Below are positions 1-15,367 of a DNA stretch of 64,000 bases, one piece after another. The position numbers and the translations under genes were made by a program. Position 1 is the stretch's first letter, and each line of letters starts with the position of its first letter. The stretch lies in the NCBI GenBank assembly GCA_944990035.1, contig CALYLX010000087.1:1-64000 (forward strand), given 5' to 3'. Origin of the DNA: Clitopilus passeckerianus. Lineage: Eukaryota > Basidiomycota > Agaricomycetes > Agaricales > Entolomataceae. The notes under the pieces were generated by a model. That model was not told where the DNA came from. It ran no database searches and was given only the letters and a program-made list of their open reading frames with translations.

Positions 1-2477
1 TCTCTATGGACGCTTCTGGCAGCCGTCCATCTTTGGTCAAGTTACGTCTTTTCCCCGTTGGGTTTCGCCTTTCATCATGACTGCCATGGTCAACGTTAGG
101 CCAAATTTCGACAGACGTTCATTCTAAAAAAATACATGTCTTCAGCTAGTTCCAAGAATTCGAAGCTCTCTTGACACACGGACCGTGCCTCTGCACGAAG
201 AAGGCGGCGAACTGGAATGTCTGCAAAAATAACAGCCGTCCAACAGGGCGAAATAGAAATAGCATGGCCAACTGGTTGGACCCAATTGGGCCAATTAGGA
301 GGAACAACTCCCACCAGGGTCTCCTCCCCTGCGGGAGTAAATCTTGATCAGTTGATCGAAGCCACCATCTTCAAGTTCTAGCCAGGGACGCCGTTGATGG
401 TATTACAATCTCCGACACATTCTGTTCGACTCACTTATGAACGTTTGACAGCCAATTACGAAACGATAGACCGCTTTTTGGCCGAACGACGCTGAGGGGC
501 CGTGTTTAGACTTGGGGCTGAACAAACAATAACGGGAGCAAATGGAGCAGGTTCGGGATAAATAATTTCTTAAGAAGGGCAGCGAGAAGACCGACGGCCC
601 CACAGAGGGCTGCTGATTGGCTGGTTTTGTTTGTGTCGGTCCCAACAGTAAACATGGTGGCTGAAGGCTGCAAAGTCGAAAACCGGTCTATCGATTCGTA
701 ATTGGCTGGAACACTCAAGCTCAAGCGTCAACTTCGTCATGATTTTTCCCATCTATCTACGTAGGCCACGATCGATAGCCCTTTCATCTAAAATTAACGC
801 GCTAGCACCAAGCCAACGAGACATTATGAAGGTGGCAGTTACCTTCAAAGATAGTGAATCAACAGTGAATTGTATTGGTTCTGAAAGAGGAACATACAAA
901 GCCTGCCTAATCGGACACGTAAAGATGATTTCTCAAAAATCTGCATGCAGATAAAAATCAGCTTCCACAACAGCGTTATGATGCTTTCCTGGATACGTCG
1001 GAGTTCGACCGAATGGAACAACGGCGTTAACTTGTTCTCTCGACTCGACTCCCGAGTCCTTGGCCTCCGTCAGAAGCAACCATACGCCGGTTCTGCGCTT
1101 GGTCAAGAGTCGAGACACAGGCCGGAGGTTACCTTCCAACGACCGAAAACCCTTACCAACCCGCTTTGAAGCACAAGGAATCTGTTCTTCTGAGCTAAGC
1201 GCAATACGCCAGTTGAAATTTGCTGAGACCGCTGGTCACCACAGGAGCTGCAGTCTGGAACATGCCGCGAGCTCTCAGCAAGCTGTCAGGACAGCAAATG
1301 GCTGAGCCCGACGGGTCTACGATCTCCCTTTCAATAGTTTGAGCTGGATCTGTTCTGACAGTTACTTTCAACCGAAGATGATCGCTACCTTGGTGGCACT
1401 CTCACCCTCTCCGACGGCACGGAGAGCACGGGGATTCGATCAGCAGACAGCAGTGACCTTGCCTATCATTCAGAAGCTGCAGAAGTGACCCTCAAGTAGC
1501 CTCATCTATATATTCCAGCGGTGACTTCCATGATTCTTTTTCATCGCGCTTATCAAGGTGCCAACTCTGAGAAACTTTTCATGTGACAACGATGTGTTTT
1601 GATTCCGTTTATCATGTCAAAGACATGGCATGAATAGGCATTTTCTTTTAATTTACGCCGTGGACGAACCGAATACGACTATCAAGATCCCATTCAATGT
1701 TTATAACCTCTTGAGATCTAAAGCTGGCAGAATCTCCGAGATCTGGGTGTCTAATCTACTTGCAATCTCCTCAAGAGCCTCCAAAGGGAAGTTCAGGGCA
1801 GAATGGATGCAGGGTATGGCCTCATCAAAATGCCGGTCATTGCTTGTAATTACTCAATATGCTACAAGTCGGCAAATAAGGCTATCTATGTAACCCGCCA
1901 TGTGAGGTGTTTGAGCGCAGCAACTTTGAGGCTCAGAGCGGTCATCGATCATCGGTCATACGCCCTAGAGCGAACTAGAGAGTGCGACTCGGAGGGCCCT
2001 ATGGCATCATAAGTGTCGATTCACCCTCAGATCTACTCTAGTCGCTGCCCTCTCCATAATGGGGCTCTTTCCCTGCGGCTTTGCTGTAATCTTGCCGTCG
2101 GAGGCAACTTCAAGTTAGCAGTCAGTGGTGATAGAGGTGGTGATAGAGTCAGGACTAGAAACAAACCTGAAGCCGCCCATGTCATCGGCATGAGTATGAT
2201 TCTCTGCCTATTTGCCTTCAGGTTGGCACTTCATTTCCAGTGTGGTTTTCATTTCCGTAAGCGCTTGAACACACGCTGGCGGGCTTGACATAATGTTCGA
2301 CAATATATGTCTATTCCATCAATCTAATACTAATTCAACCGTGCATATACAGAGATTATGAACATCTGGGTATCTAACTCCAAAGTCTCCACAAAAATAT
2401 GAGTTTATACAGTAATAACAATAATTTTGACGCTCGAAGTCGAAAGGGCAGGCACAAGATTTAAGAAGGTTCAATGT
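1..2477. other. Left-end intergenic region, no supported gene
   Basis: No reading frame on either strand in this stretch looks like a protein: all open frames are below about 95 codons, none continues across a plausible splice pair, and no family motif is recognisable. Base composition is ordinary. It may hold the distal promoter of a gene outside the window. Confidence 0.5.
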
Positions 2478-4085
2478 CTACAATGACGGGCGTTTAGCGT
2501 CCTCATAATCAGAAGCAGTTGCTGATTCGGGGTAGGGGTCTTTGGATTCGACATTGCTGCCGCTCTCGAGAGTATCTTCTTGGGTGAACGTCTCCATCTA
2601 CGAAGACTGCTCAGCAAATAATCCATGTACTGAATGAAAAGGGTACATACCTGAACATGGACCCCAACCTTGGGCTTGAAGGATTGCACGGTCGAGACTT
2701 GTCTTTGAGCGGTATGGTTACTACGGAAGTTGATATTGGCAGAGTGGGATGATGCAGCGCCGCTGTTCACACAATTAATGTCCGTTTAATAAGAAGCGAG
2801 TAGAGATAAACGTACTAGATTTCGGCGGCACGATTCTGGAAGTTAGTCAATCGACGGACTACTCGGCAGGCGACGATCTAGAACGATAATGTGAACAGTT
2901 CTATAGAGCACGGGTGTAGTGTCACTTACTGTAGATGCAACGGCTGCAGGCACGTTGAAGATGACGCTCATGATTTGGTTGAGGTTTAACAGCATGAAGA
3001 CGGTGGCGATCAAGTTTGCGAGGAAACTGCCAGGTAGAAACCGAGTTTAGCGCAAAGCCGAGGCACGAGGAAAAGGAAGACGTACGCAATGATAAAGAAG
3101 ATCAAGCCGTCTTCGAAGATCATCTTGGCTATCCTACTTCCTGCCAATCCGCTAGAGCGGGAATTGCCTCCAACCAGTTTATACGCGTTGAGAGTCAAGA
3201 CGGAAAGATCGAAACACATAGAATAAATGAATGTGGCAGCTAGAACCGTGTTGTTTGTGGAAGTAATCACGCAGCCCACGCCGTCGACCCAGGTAGCCTT
3301 GAGAAGAACCCCTGCATACGTCGGAATTGAGTGTCTGCATCCAAACAGCACTAGAAGGCCCTCTTACCTTGGAGAATCAGCGACCAGTGTCCTAGGATCA
3401 TAACGACTAAGAAGGCCACAATGTATCGATTTTGGGACCATACAGCCATCCTGTCGTTCTCATTAGTTGTCATTCTCCCGGTGATGCCGAGAACTTACGT
3501 GCGGATCGAAAGGTTAATGCTCGCGAGACCGACTGCAGCGTTTCCGGCTAGCTATGGGAGGTTGAGTATCATCGCGACAAGCAAGAGGCACAGATACATA
3601 CCTGATTGAACAGATAGAGCGACTGGCAGTCAATTTTACTATTGTATGAAGGTCAAGTCAGTCGAATATCTCGAGAGTACGAAGGGAACTTCTGTACGTT
3701 GTGATATCGAGAGCAATCACACTATGCAATAACATTAACTGCGTGTCAGCATGTAGATGGGAAAACGACTTACATGCCAATCAGGGCGAAGAGTAAAAGG
3801 TATCGATTCGCGAAATAGAAGAACTTGGAGAATATCAGCATTGACTCGACGCTGTGAGCAATGAGAAAGCATACCAGAGGCCAGCGGAAGCGCTTTTTAC
3901 CAGAAATCAAATCCCATTCGAAGTTGAGGGATATCAACCACTCATAACTGGATTGAATCATGAGCTACTACTGGCAAGCCTAAGTTTAGCACAACTTACG
4001 CATATATACCCAATAGAGCGTGATTCAGCTTGTTGAATATGAGTGCATCAGTCTGCAACTCGAGAGGTGATTTCCAGTCAGGCAT
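2478..4085 (-). CDS. Seven-transmembrane fungal membrane protein
   Basis: A multi-exon gene read on the minus strand. The start ATG at 4085 opens a short polar N-terminus (MPDWKSPLELQT), followed through at least nine short exons by hydrophobic helices, with segments such as FFYFANRYLLLFALIG, LAGNAAVGLASINLSIRT and FLVVMILGHWSLILQ. The long exon at about 3010-3330 carries two more helices around a loop with a Gly-Cys pair, and it ends in a helix continuing to about 2940. The C-terminal tail is polar and acidic (ESATASDYEDAKRPSL) and stops at 2478. This layout is typical of the expanded, functionally uncharacterised seven-helix proteins of Agaricomycetes, which are sometimes compared to GPCRs. 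I infer an integral membrane location; ligand and role are unknown. The exon joins at the N-terminus were checked for phase; the last two joins are less certain. Confidence 0.8.
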
Positions 4086-6320
4086 TGTAGGTGGAAGGCG
4101 AGGCCGGGCGAGGTGTGAAAGAGGTCAAATGAGAGAAAAGGATTGGGGCTTCCTCAAGCACGAGGATAATCGAGTCGGTGGACGACCAAGCATTTATAAG
4201 GCAGACAGTCAATTCAGGGAAGCCAGATGCGAAGGCGGAGCCAAAAGTGCCCTGAGAGAATTCGATCGCTGAAGTCGATATGGCAGCTGATGTGATACCT
4301 AAAAGGCGCTGACAACCTATCGAAGTTCTTCCACTTGTTCGGCAAAGTTAACTTTACACATTTTCAGAAGAGAAAGGACGGAGAGAACACAGCAAATTTC
4401 ACAAATAGACGCATGGGGATAAAATGTGTCCGACGCGGAACAAGGTAACTGAAGCAAGTGGGGAGCGGCCCTTATATTTTTGAAGGGGATGCGCGTCTTT
4501 TGGAGTTGCGTTTGTTGTTTGTGGCGAAGGGATTGAACTGCCATAGGGTGCTGTATATTTGACGTTTGTGTCCAAGCATTGAATCCCTTTGATGTTGTCA
4601 TTGCTTTTCATTTTGGTCGCCGATGGTTCAAAGGAAATGGCAGAATCTGTGTTGACTCCCGCCTGTTGCCGCTTGCAGGGTTAATTAACACGTGATGACA
4701 GAGCCTAACACTTCGGAGAATCGGGGGAGCGCAAGAAAAAATACGCACCTCGAGGTGATTCCGCCGGCAGCACTCAAGGACCAACACAAGCGGGAAGTAT
4801 GAGCCCAATATAGCTGACACGACGTTCCAAGGAAGCGTTTGTTTTACTTCGCTCCTGCCTTGCCCTGCCAATGTTTACGCAGATGTGGAACTTTAACTCG
4901 AGAAGATGCCCATTCTGCCGAAATGTTGTTTCCTACTCGCATTGCGGCCTGGACCTGAGCACCATCGACAGCCTTGGCCCGCAGCAGAAGGCGATATGGG
5001 GCCCAACTATGCCTATCACGCAACCGCTCATTCACTTTCAGTTGAGGCAGAATCATTCTGAGGATAGTGGGGGTCCCTCCGAGTCTCGAAAATCCCATGT
5101 TGCTACCCCAATATCAGCCATGCCCTGATGGATACACCTCCATTATCTCCCAGCTAACCAAGATCTTGTTGCTTGCTACGGTCCATACTACACCGGCCCT
5201 TGGACCCACAGGCGGACTGCTTCCAGGCCCTTGCCTATTTTCCCCCCGGCTCGCTCAAAAAGTCTTGCCGAGTTCTTACAAGACGGGCAATATAGTGACG
5301 GTAGCCCGGCGCTGTTCACGGAGGGTGAAACAAACAAGAACATGCGAGCAAAACTCGGTAAGTTCAGCAATAACCTACATATTCGTAAGTCGTGAAACAA
5401 TCCTAGTCTTCGTCTCTGTTGTCCTTGCAAGCCTCAAGAACGTTCCAGGCAGAGATCTAACCTCGACAAACTCTGGCAGAATTCGGTGCATTATTGGAGC
5501 CGCCTATGACAAAAATATTGGATCCGCATTTATAATGATTATTCGATAAGACCCGACCTCAGTTTACAGTCTGACAGTGCAGGGCCACATATAATCTAAC
5601 GTTTCTGAAAGAACAAATTTGATGCAGAATCATGGGATCCTGAGTATCGCAGATACATTGCGCCACGTCCGATTGTTAGATTATCCTTTACGTGCGAGTA
5701 GCACAAGGCACTCAGCCCGCGAAGAATACAGCCAGAGGAATTCAGCGATATGACTAAATGATAGGGGATCCCTAAGTCGATCCTCCACGAATCGAATAAC
5801 TGCGTGAAGGCCTTAATTGAGGACTTCTCCCCTAGACTGAGAGGTCTTCCTGATTGTAATAGCGGTCGGAGACCGCCGACTGACTGAGGTCGGAGACCCA
5901 GGAGACGCGAGCCCGAGCCGAGAGATGCTTCCCAAAACAGATTAGAGAGCCTTCCCAAAATCAAAAGGTCCGTTATTGGCAAAGCTTACTTTGAGTAGAC
6001 TACATTGGCCCTTATATACAGGGAGCGGTCAAGGTAGGTCAAGGTCTCAGCGGACTTGAATGCCGATAAAGTCGCCGAACGTAAACGAGCTGATGTCAGC
6101 ATCATGGTTGCATCCGGTCCACAACAAACGGCGCTAGCCTGAGCCTGAATGAATTTGGCATTGCGCCCGCCTGCTTAACCTCAACTGCGTGCTCCAAATG
6201 CACTGGAAGCGCAAATATGACTTGACGACCGAGCAAGTGAGGATGTATTCCTCTGAAAAGCTCATGAATTTCCGACGGATATTCAAAGTTCTTGCTAAAC
6301 GATCCTCGCACATACTAACC
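4086..6320. other. Intergenic region between membrane protein and lipase
   Basis: About 2.2 kb without a supportable gene. A 160-codon open frame at 5067-5549 (+) and a 128-codon frame at 5596-5982 (-) show no family resemblance and biased composition, so they are not called. Two copies of the 11-mer GGTCGGAGACC lie at 5864-5874 and 5888-5898. Confidence 0.45.
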
Positions 6321-7639
6321 ATGGACGATTTGGCACCGGCTGATATCACGGCAGAAATCTCTGACCTAGGTGGGTTTAACTTCCTTTCTATAGCCCTCAG
6401 AAGGCATCTCACACTTCGCATTTCATGTCAGGCCAATTTTCTGAGTTAGTTTACAGTTCCGTCCCATTCGAATTTCTGCACGAGCACGCGACCAAGCTTT
6501 CCGAGCCCGGGTTTCCTCTGGAAGGTTATCCCGTCCTGCAAGAATGTACCATCGTCAAAAGCTGTAAAGGTCGACTCGCAGACCTTCCTGCCTACGTTAC
6601 TTATCGTCACACTACCCGGCAGCTAGTGGTGGCAATCAGCGGAACTCAGTCAGCACTTCTCGCCTTTCACGACCTCCGGGCTTTGATGCATCGTCATCCG
6701 TCCAAGATGGGAAAAGTGCACTCTGGATTCTGGGGCCTGTACAAAGGCATTCAGAAGTGCTTGTTTGAAGCAATCGAAGACGGATTGGCACATAATGATG
6801 TTGCTGAGCTCGTCATTACCGGACACAGCATGGGAGGCGCAGTCTCTTATCTTCTTTGTTTAGACCTCCTTCGCGTAGCAGATGACAAACAAGCTGGTGT
6901 CCCAATGCTACCGCCAGGAATCCGCATTAAACTCGTGATTTTTGGCGCCCCTCGAAGTGGTGATCCATCTCTGGTGAATTACTGGAAACAGTTGGTTGCC
7001 ACATATAGAGAGAACCACGGGGAAGATGCTTTCCTTGAATACTCACTAAAAGCCTACAACGATGGTATGTTCATTTTAACAATGGAGGAGCCTCATTCCT
7101 GATGATATTCCATAGGCGTGCCCGCGCTTCCGCCATCACAACTTGGATACGTGCACTTTGCTGAAAACCCATTTTATTTGGACAAATGCAGGCTTTTCCG
7201 TATACCCCCTGCAGAATCCGAATACGCACTCTTCGCCACATCTCCTGAGGCCATTTCACCAGGCTCATCTCAGACGCGATATGCCGGCATCGAGTTCCCA
7301 AGGGGAGGTCACAATTACTACAACAACCGCGACATGGAGAGGCTAATTCGCTGTCTTACCTGGCTGTATGACGCGGATCCAGCAGAGGAAGGTTGGGAAC
7401 AACGATATCAAGATATTGTCAAGAAGAAATGGAAACATTGGTGCGTTGCGTGTTCCATAATTGGTTCAATATTGAGTTGACGGTTGTCTTCACCCAGACG
7501 CTTAAGGACACTCGATTCACCGTCACTGGGAAGAGATTCAGACTCGAGCGACAAACGGACCGTCGATCCTGTCAGTTCTGGAACTAACCGTGAGCGTCTG
7601 CGTGACCTTGGGCCACTCCATAATGCAGCTAGCAAGTGA
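6321..7639 (+). CDS. Class 3 lipase (alpha/beta hydrolase)
   Basis: Predicted triacylglycerol lipase/esterase of the fungal lipase class 3 family, 379 aa from four exons (6321-6369, 6432-7064, 7116-7440, 7507-7639), all with GT-AG borders and matching phase. The nucleophile elbow GHSMGG is encoded near 6831-6848, with Ser as nucleophile. A downstream FGAPRSGDP motif matches the strand and loop that carries the catalytic Asp, and the late GGHNYY supplies the likely catalytic His. The start at 6321 was chosen because exon 1 joins in frame to the conserved part. No clear signal peptide is seen, so a cytosolic or membrane-peripheral enzyme is likely. The final exon encodes a polar, Ser-rich tail and was identified from codon phase only, so the C-terminus is less certain than the catalytic core. 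Confidence 0.88.
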
Positions 7640-8575
7640 TCAGCCAGACGGTCCGATGCTGGACGAAGAGGATGATCCTCACCTGTGGTTCTTAGTGACC
7701 ACCGTTACTACAGGCATCGGTCCGCGAGGAGGATGGCAAAGCAGCGTTCATCATGCACGCTCACAGGGTCGAGCAGCCTAGTTACTTGCAATGTCTAAAA
7801 TATATATGAAGTCGTGAATATCTATAGTTTTTCCGAAGCCACGAGAATTCTGCAGCATTTTGTGCCTCAAAAACGGGGTGAATTGGGCGAGGGTCTCCAT
7901 GAGGTATGAACTGAATGGACAGCTGAGTGCTGAACATTTGGCAGACACTCGTATCCTTCAACAGCGTTCCCCACTATTAGAACCAGCAGATCCTGTCACT
8001 GAAGACGATAATAATAACTGTGACTCCCAGTGGCCTCGAGAGATCTTGTTCTGCTGAATCTCACCAGATCCATAAACCCCGATGGAAGGTCATATGATTC
8101 CCTCTAGGGAGTTGTTCGTGTTGCAATCACTCATGAACACCGTCGTTACCACAACTTCGTTCCCATCCGTTCCCATGGATTTGGATACGAAAACTTTCTG
8201 AAAATCAGAAAATCGGTGAGTCGACTCTGTTTGGCCCACTTTCACTTGCTGGAACACAGCGTGCAGGTTCTTTTGCGCTCTCAAGGCTACACATGGTTTA
8301 AAATAGACAACAACAGGTTAACAACAAGGGCAACTCCGGCCTAGTTTATGAACAACAACTAAAAATCTGTTCTTTCATTAACCATGCTGTCTTGCAGACG
8401 ACCATCGCTTCCTTTCTACCGGTTCCACGTCTCCCCAGCAACGCTGTCACCCATTTGTAAAATCATCGTCACAATTGCCATGTTACCAGTTTCTCGGATC
8501 TTTACGCTCACCCTACCCTTGAATTGGACAACGATAATTGTACTCTTGAGATCATCGACCATGCTGAACGAATTG
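7640..8575. other. Intergenic spacer, lipase to Egh16-like gene
   Basis: About 0.9 kb without a recognisable gene. Short open frames at 7860-8057 (+) and 8090-8284 (-) are below 70 codons and show no motif. Confidence 0.5.
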
Positions 8576-8583
8576 TATAAATG
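8576..8583 (+). promoter_or_regulatory. Candidate TATA box of the Egh16-like gene
   Basis: TATAAATG lies about 190 nt before the ATG at 8771. A long pyrimidine-rich tract (about 8605-8715) follows, as is common around transcription starts and leaders of strongly expressed fungal genes. Assignment is by position and sequence only. Confidence 0.5.
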
Positions 8584-8770
8584 AAAGAGCTGAGGCATTT
8601 ATCGTTCCTCATTCCTCTCTTCTTTCCTTTCAGCGTCTTCTTTCCTGCTCTGGGACGGGTCCCTTTCTTTCCACACCATCTTTTGTGCTCTTCTCCCTTT
8701 GCCCGATCCTACTTCCTGCCAGACTTCACATAGATCCCAGTGATCCTTGAGGTTCATTCTCTCGCCCAAA

Positions 8771-9856
8771 ATGTTCTCAAAAGTTTTCGCCTTCGCTGCT
8801 CTCGCTTTGACCTTCACCGCTCAGGTGCAAGCTCACGCTTCTATTGCTCCCGTCCTTGGTGTTGCTGGTGCTCCCAAGCGCAACAATGTTCAACGTCCTT
8901 CCACCGCAAAACCATGTGGAAATACCAACATTGCTCAAACCATTGACACTTCCACTCCTGTGGTTGCAGCAGCTGACGGTACTTTCACTGTCACTGTCAC
9001 TAACTTCAATGGGTGGGTATCTCTTTTCATTTGCCCTCGCTTAGTTTCGTAACACATTCTTGTTTCTTCAGTGGCAAGGATGGATCCCGTCAGGTCACCA
9101 TGACGGTAGATGCTGCTGGGACAGGCAAGAAGTTCGTAGCCGGAACCGTCTCTAAGAACGGTCAAGCTGTAAGTTCCATCTGTCAGTGCACTCATCGACC
9201 ATGAAACTCAGCATCTCTCTAGGCACCTGCCTCTGTTGGTTCGGAGCAGATTACCGCCTCCTTGCCCGCTGGTACCAAGTGTACTGGTGGTCAGAAGGGT
9301 AACCTGTGCCTTGCTGTATGTGTATCCGCTTTACTCTCCGCTTCCAATATACTGAACGAATGGATAACAGTCCTTCAAGACTTCTGCTGGCTTCGGCAAC
9401 TGTGTCGTCGTTCAACAAGGTGCTGCTGCTGCCCCTGCCGCCAATGGTACCGCACCTGCCGCCACTCCCGCTGCCTCTGGTACCAAGAATGCTACTGGAG
9501 GAAATAAGAATGCTGCTGCCGCTGGAACCAAGGATGCCGCCGGTACTAAGAACACTGCCGCTACTGGTGGGAACAAGACATTGGCCAACACCGGATCTGC
9601 TAACAGCACGACCACTACCGACAACACTAAGACTGCCGACAAGGATTGCGAGAAGGGTGTCAAGCAGGCCATTCAAGCCAAGATTGACGAGCTTAAGGCT
9701 GCCTTCGCCAAGACTGTTGTAAGTCTTATTTGCTGGACCTCGAGGGAGCTTTCATGACACTAACATCATCGTTATCAGGGTACCCGTGCACCACGAGCAC
9801 TTCGCGAGCTAGATCTTGCTCTTCGGGACCTAGAGGTTGTTGAGGAGGTCAACTGA
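8771..9856 (+). CDS. Secreted Egh16/Gas1-like protein
   Basis: Secreted protein of about 285 aa from five exons (8771-9012, 9072-9168, 9223-9315, 9371-9718, 9779-9856), all in phase. The first about 22 residues form a hydrophobic signal peptide ending in a QAHA-like site, immediately followed by HASIAPVLGV. The GVAGAP...QRPS...CGN region, the VTVTNFNGG strand and conserved cysteines resemble the Egh16-like/Gas1 appressorium-associated proteins of fungi, whose biochemical role is unknown. After the core comes a low-complexity region of about 70 residues rich in Ala, Thr, Asn and Gly, with degenerate GTKNA/GGNK units. A charged helical C-terminus follows (KAKIDELKAAF and RALRELDLALRDLE), which could form a coiled coil. 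I infer a cell-surface or extracellular role in surface interaction. It could alternatively be a structural wall protein. Confidence 0.85.
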
Positions 9857-10883
9857 AAACTTTTTAGGGGATGAACGTGTTTGACATGAAATAATTTAAT
9901 TGATCGGCGAGAAAAGGGGATGGTTTGGATTAGAGGGAGTTGCTCTTCTTTTCTTGTGCTTTTTTTTCGTATACTTTCGTGTACGCCACATCGAGTGTGG
10001 ATTGCCCAATGAAGAGCGATTGCTTACTGGAAACTATCAATGTGTGCGCTAACTGTTCCCTTTTGTGAAGGATTCATGGTCTTTCCGTCATTATTCCTAG
10101 CTCACGGACTCACAGATGATCTGGCAGGAGGCCGATCAGGTACAATCTTAGTCCAACAACTGCGCACTTGGCTCGACTTCGGCACGTTCGTGAGCTTTGA
10201 GATTGGAGGCCGACGGCGAACATTGAGTGCAACATATACTCAGCGGTGCAGCGGTTGCCAGCCTACTTTACTCGACGCAACCGGGCCCAGGAAGATACCG
10301 ACTCTATGCTGAGAAACATACACTGGATTCTGTCAGTTGCGAGGACTCACGTTCTAAGCGACGACGACCAGGCCTTCTGAATTACGTCGATGGGCAGGGA
10401 ACGCCGCATCGGCTGCACATTCAAGTCGGTTCAAGTCTTCCTCAAATCATAGCCTATTCGGTCACCTACGCGTGTAAATGTACCCTTTTCTCGATTCAAG
10501 CAAAATTCCGCAGAAATTCATGAGAAATTCGCCTGGGCTGGTAGCCTGTATATGGAGATCTAGGATGATGTAGCGCCTCCAGTCAATGTCCAACAAGATA
10601 TCAATCTATGAGACCTAGATTTGAGGCGGAACGGGGAGAAATTACACCGCCTTTCAACCGCCTTCAAATTTGAAGCTGATGCGCCGAGCAAGGCTGTGAT
10701 TTCTGTGACGGAATGTTTCTAGGGAAGAGATAGACTGTGTTTGGTCGTGTTGTCGAATCTCTGCAATATGTATAGGCGCGTGGAGGCACCTTGCATCCTC
10801 TCCTCATTCCTACGATCCAGTTCTCCTTTCTTGCAACGCGTAAAACATCTTTCTTCTCGTGAATTGAGTGCGCACCTTTGACG
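9857..10883. other. Intergenic region and GFA1 promoter
   Basis: No gene is supported. The region holds the 3' flank of the Egh16-like gene, including a T-rich stretch near 9959-9968, and the upstream region of GFA1. No TATA box is obvious. Confidence 0.45.
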
Positions 10884-10935
10884 ATGGCTTGTTGTATTGG
10901 CAGATTACTGACTAGATGCACAGGCTTTTGTTATC

Positions 10936-10938
<3 letters not shown>
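10884..10938 (+). promoter_or_regulatory. Upstream ATG overlapping the GFA1 start
   Basis: An ATG at 10884 lies 52 nt before the GFA1 ATG at 10936 and is out of frame with it. If it is retained in the mRNA, its frame runs past the main start codon and could lower GFA1 translation. Alternatively, a leader intron ending at a CACAG near 10922 would remove it. No expression data are visible. Confidence 0.35.
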
Positions 10939-13333
<2,395 letters not shown>

Positions 13334-14715
13334 ATGGGTTTCGCAATAGGATAAAACTGCACCATGGACAGAAAAGTTACTGTACTTGTATATTCATCGG
13401 ATAGATTACGGCCTTTTGTCGTTCGGACTAGTTTACATACCAAATCCACCAAATATAGTTGTCCCTTGGATTATAATAACCCCTTTATGACTCAGGAGTG
13501 TGAAATCAGGATCATGGGACTCAAGGACGAGCAGTGATCCATGACAAATTCTCAGAAGCACCAGTTCTATGAAAGCCTTTATGACTACCCACACAATCCT
13601 GACGATGACAGCCTGAATGACAACGCTTCCTTGGAGCCTGCCAAGCCCTGGAGGATTCATGACCTGCAAGGGCCAACATCTTATCATAAGGCCCAAACTT
13701 AGTGAAGCGTATGGCTCTTGGGCACCAGAAGACGCTTGGTGCAATTCTCTGGTTGCATTCTCAGCCATGATTTGGCCCAATATCAAACAAAATCCTCGGA
13801 GCTAGAGATCTCTCGATAGGACTCTCTATCTAACCTGGATCGAGAGGGGATCGAGCGGACTTGGTGCATTATTCAACTACCTGACATTCCGGAGCAACTG
13901 TCATTCAATTTGAAAATCATGCTAGAAGGCCGAGGACGCGCCACAGTGCTAACTAATACAAAGGAGGAGGATAAGAGGGAACACCATCCCAGGAAAAGCA
14001 CCAATATCTGATATTTATGGGACGGGCTGCCCACTGTGCTCAGGACCTGGAAATATAATATTGCTCCCATTGGCCCCGTAGTAGATTTTTTACTTCGCGC
14101 AAGCAAGCAAAAGAAACCGGTCTGGAGTGCTATTCCAAACCTGTTGCCAAGATAACATGGGGTACTCTGGACAGCACGGACTCGCCATTCGAAGCCGCCA
14201 CAGTTTGCTGGTATGGAAGCTATCAAATTGATGTCTTCGCTGCAAGGTCAGCTTCTTGGGCTCCCCTCAAATCTCAAACTTCCTCTCCTCTAGACCCAGC
14301 GCGTTAGCCGGCCTCTTGGGCTTTGATAAACTAGCAAGAAGGACAACCACAAGGAAACGGCCGCATAATTCTCCATCGAATAGAATCATCTCCGAGCGAA
14401 TTTCCTCCCCCCCCAGGGGTTGAAATCCTTGCATGCCAGTGGCACTCCATCGAGCTCAATGTCAGACTCCATTGGAATGTCAAGTCAAAGAACTTCTAGC
14501 TATCAGCGGAAGGAGTAGGTCCTTTGTTCCGCAGTGGCCCTAGAGCCACAGGAATAATTCCCTGTCAAGTGGAACAATTCAGAGTGACCATTCGTGCACT
14601 AAAGGAGGCGGGTCACTGACTTCTCTGAGCCAGAAGGAAGGAAAATAGATCAGAGTTTGTCCGTCGCCAAAGGAGCTTAGTGGATACAAAGAAGGTCCAG
14701 GGGTTACTGGAGGAA
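13334..14715. other. Long intergenic region before the hydrophobin
   Basis: About 1.4 kb with no supportable gene. Open frames at 13433-13786 (-) and 13873-14226 (-) have no family features. A long upstream region is common for developmentally controlled hydrophobins and may hold regulatory sites. Confidence 0.45.
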
Positions 14716-14722
14716 TATAAAA
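14716..14722 (+). promoter_or_regulatory. TATA box of the hydrophobin gene
   Basis: TATAAAA lies 104 nt before the hydrophobin ATG at 14820, a usual position allowing for a short 5' leader. Found by eye. Confidence 0.6.
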
Positions 14723-14819
14723 GCCTTGAAGAAATGCCAATAATCTTCAGTTCGAACACACAGTTCAGCTACTACAAACTCGCCTACCAGCAAGTCTTCT
14801 GCCTTCAGTCTCCTTCGCT

Positions 14820-15367
14820 ATGTTCGCTCGTGTCTCTGCTGTCTTTGTCCTCGTCTTTATCACCTTGATCGCCTCGGTCAGTGCCCTCCCCGCCGCTGTC
14901 GCTGGTGGTGGTCCCGGAGGTTATGGTGGTGGTGGCAGCGAAGTCAACCAGTGCAATACTGGTACTATTCAATGCTGCAACTCTGTCCGGAAAGTGAGTG
15001 ATATGCTTCTATGGTGCTCAGAACCCAGATATTGACGCTACGATGTAGGCGAGTACCGTCTCTCATTCCGGTTTACTTGGTGGTTTGTTGGGCGGCCTCG
15101 ACCTCAGTAGCATTTCTGGCTTGGTCGGATGTGAGTTGTTTTGTAGGCTCCATCGATTATATTTAATCTGGCTACCTTTAATAGTGCACTGCAACTCGAT
15201 CACTGGACTCGTTGGAGTCGGAGGGAACAACTGCAACGCTCAAGCGGCTTGCTGCACCGGAAATAGCTTCGTATGTTTTTTTGTTCATCTGAAGAAAGTT
15301 GGTGGTTTACTGACCATAAACCAAGAATGGTCTTATCGTTTTGGGCTGCAGTCCTATCAATCTCTAA
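14820..15367 (+). CDS. Class I hydrophobin
   Basis: Small secreted surface-active protein of 127 aa from four exons (14820-14993, 15049-15130, 15185-15270, 15326-15367). Hydrophobins assemble at air-water interfaces, coat hyphae and fruiting bodies and mediate attachment. The N-terminal 22 or so residues are a signal peptide. A Gly-rich segment follows, then the eight-cysteine signature: C-x6-CC-x34-C-x13-C-x5-CC-x12-C with five residues after the last Cys. These spacings fall in the class I range. The two CC pairs are QCCNS and ACCTG. The last exon is only 42 nt, encoding [13 protein letters not shown], and was recognised because it supplies the eighth cysteine. It is preceded by a TATA box and a long upstream region, suggesting regulated strong expression. 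Confidence 0.95.

Noticed and set aside
5067..5549. 160-codon open frame on the + strand
   Set aside because: No family motif, no supporting splice sites, and composition unlike neighbouring genes.
5596..5982. 128-codon open frame on the - strand
   Set aside because: Contains simple repeats of the GGTCGGAGACC type, with no domain resemblance.
9251..9676. Ser/Gly-rich minus-strand frame opposite the Egh16-like gene
   Set aside because: Antisense shadow of the low-complexity Ala/Thr/Asn region.
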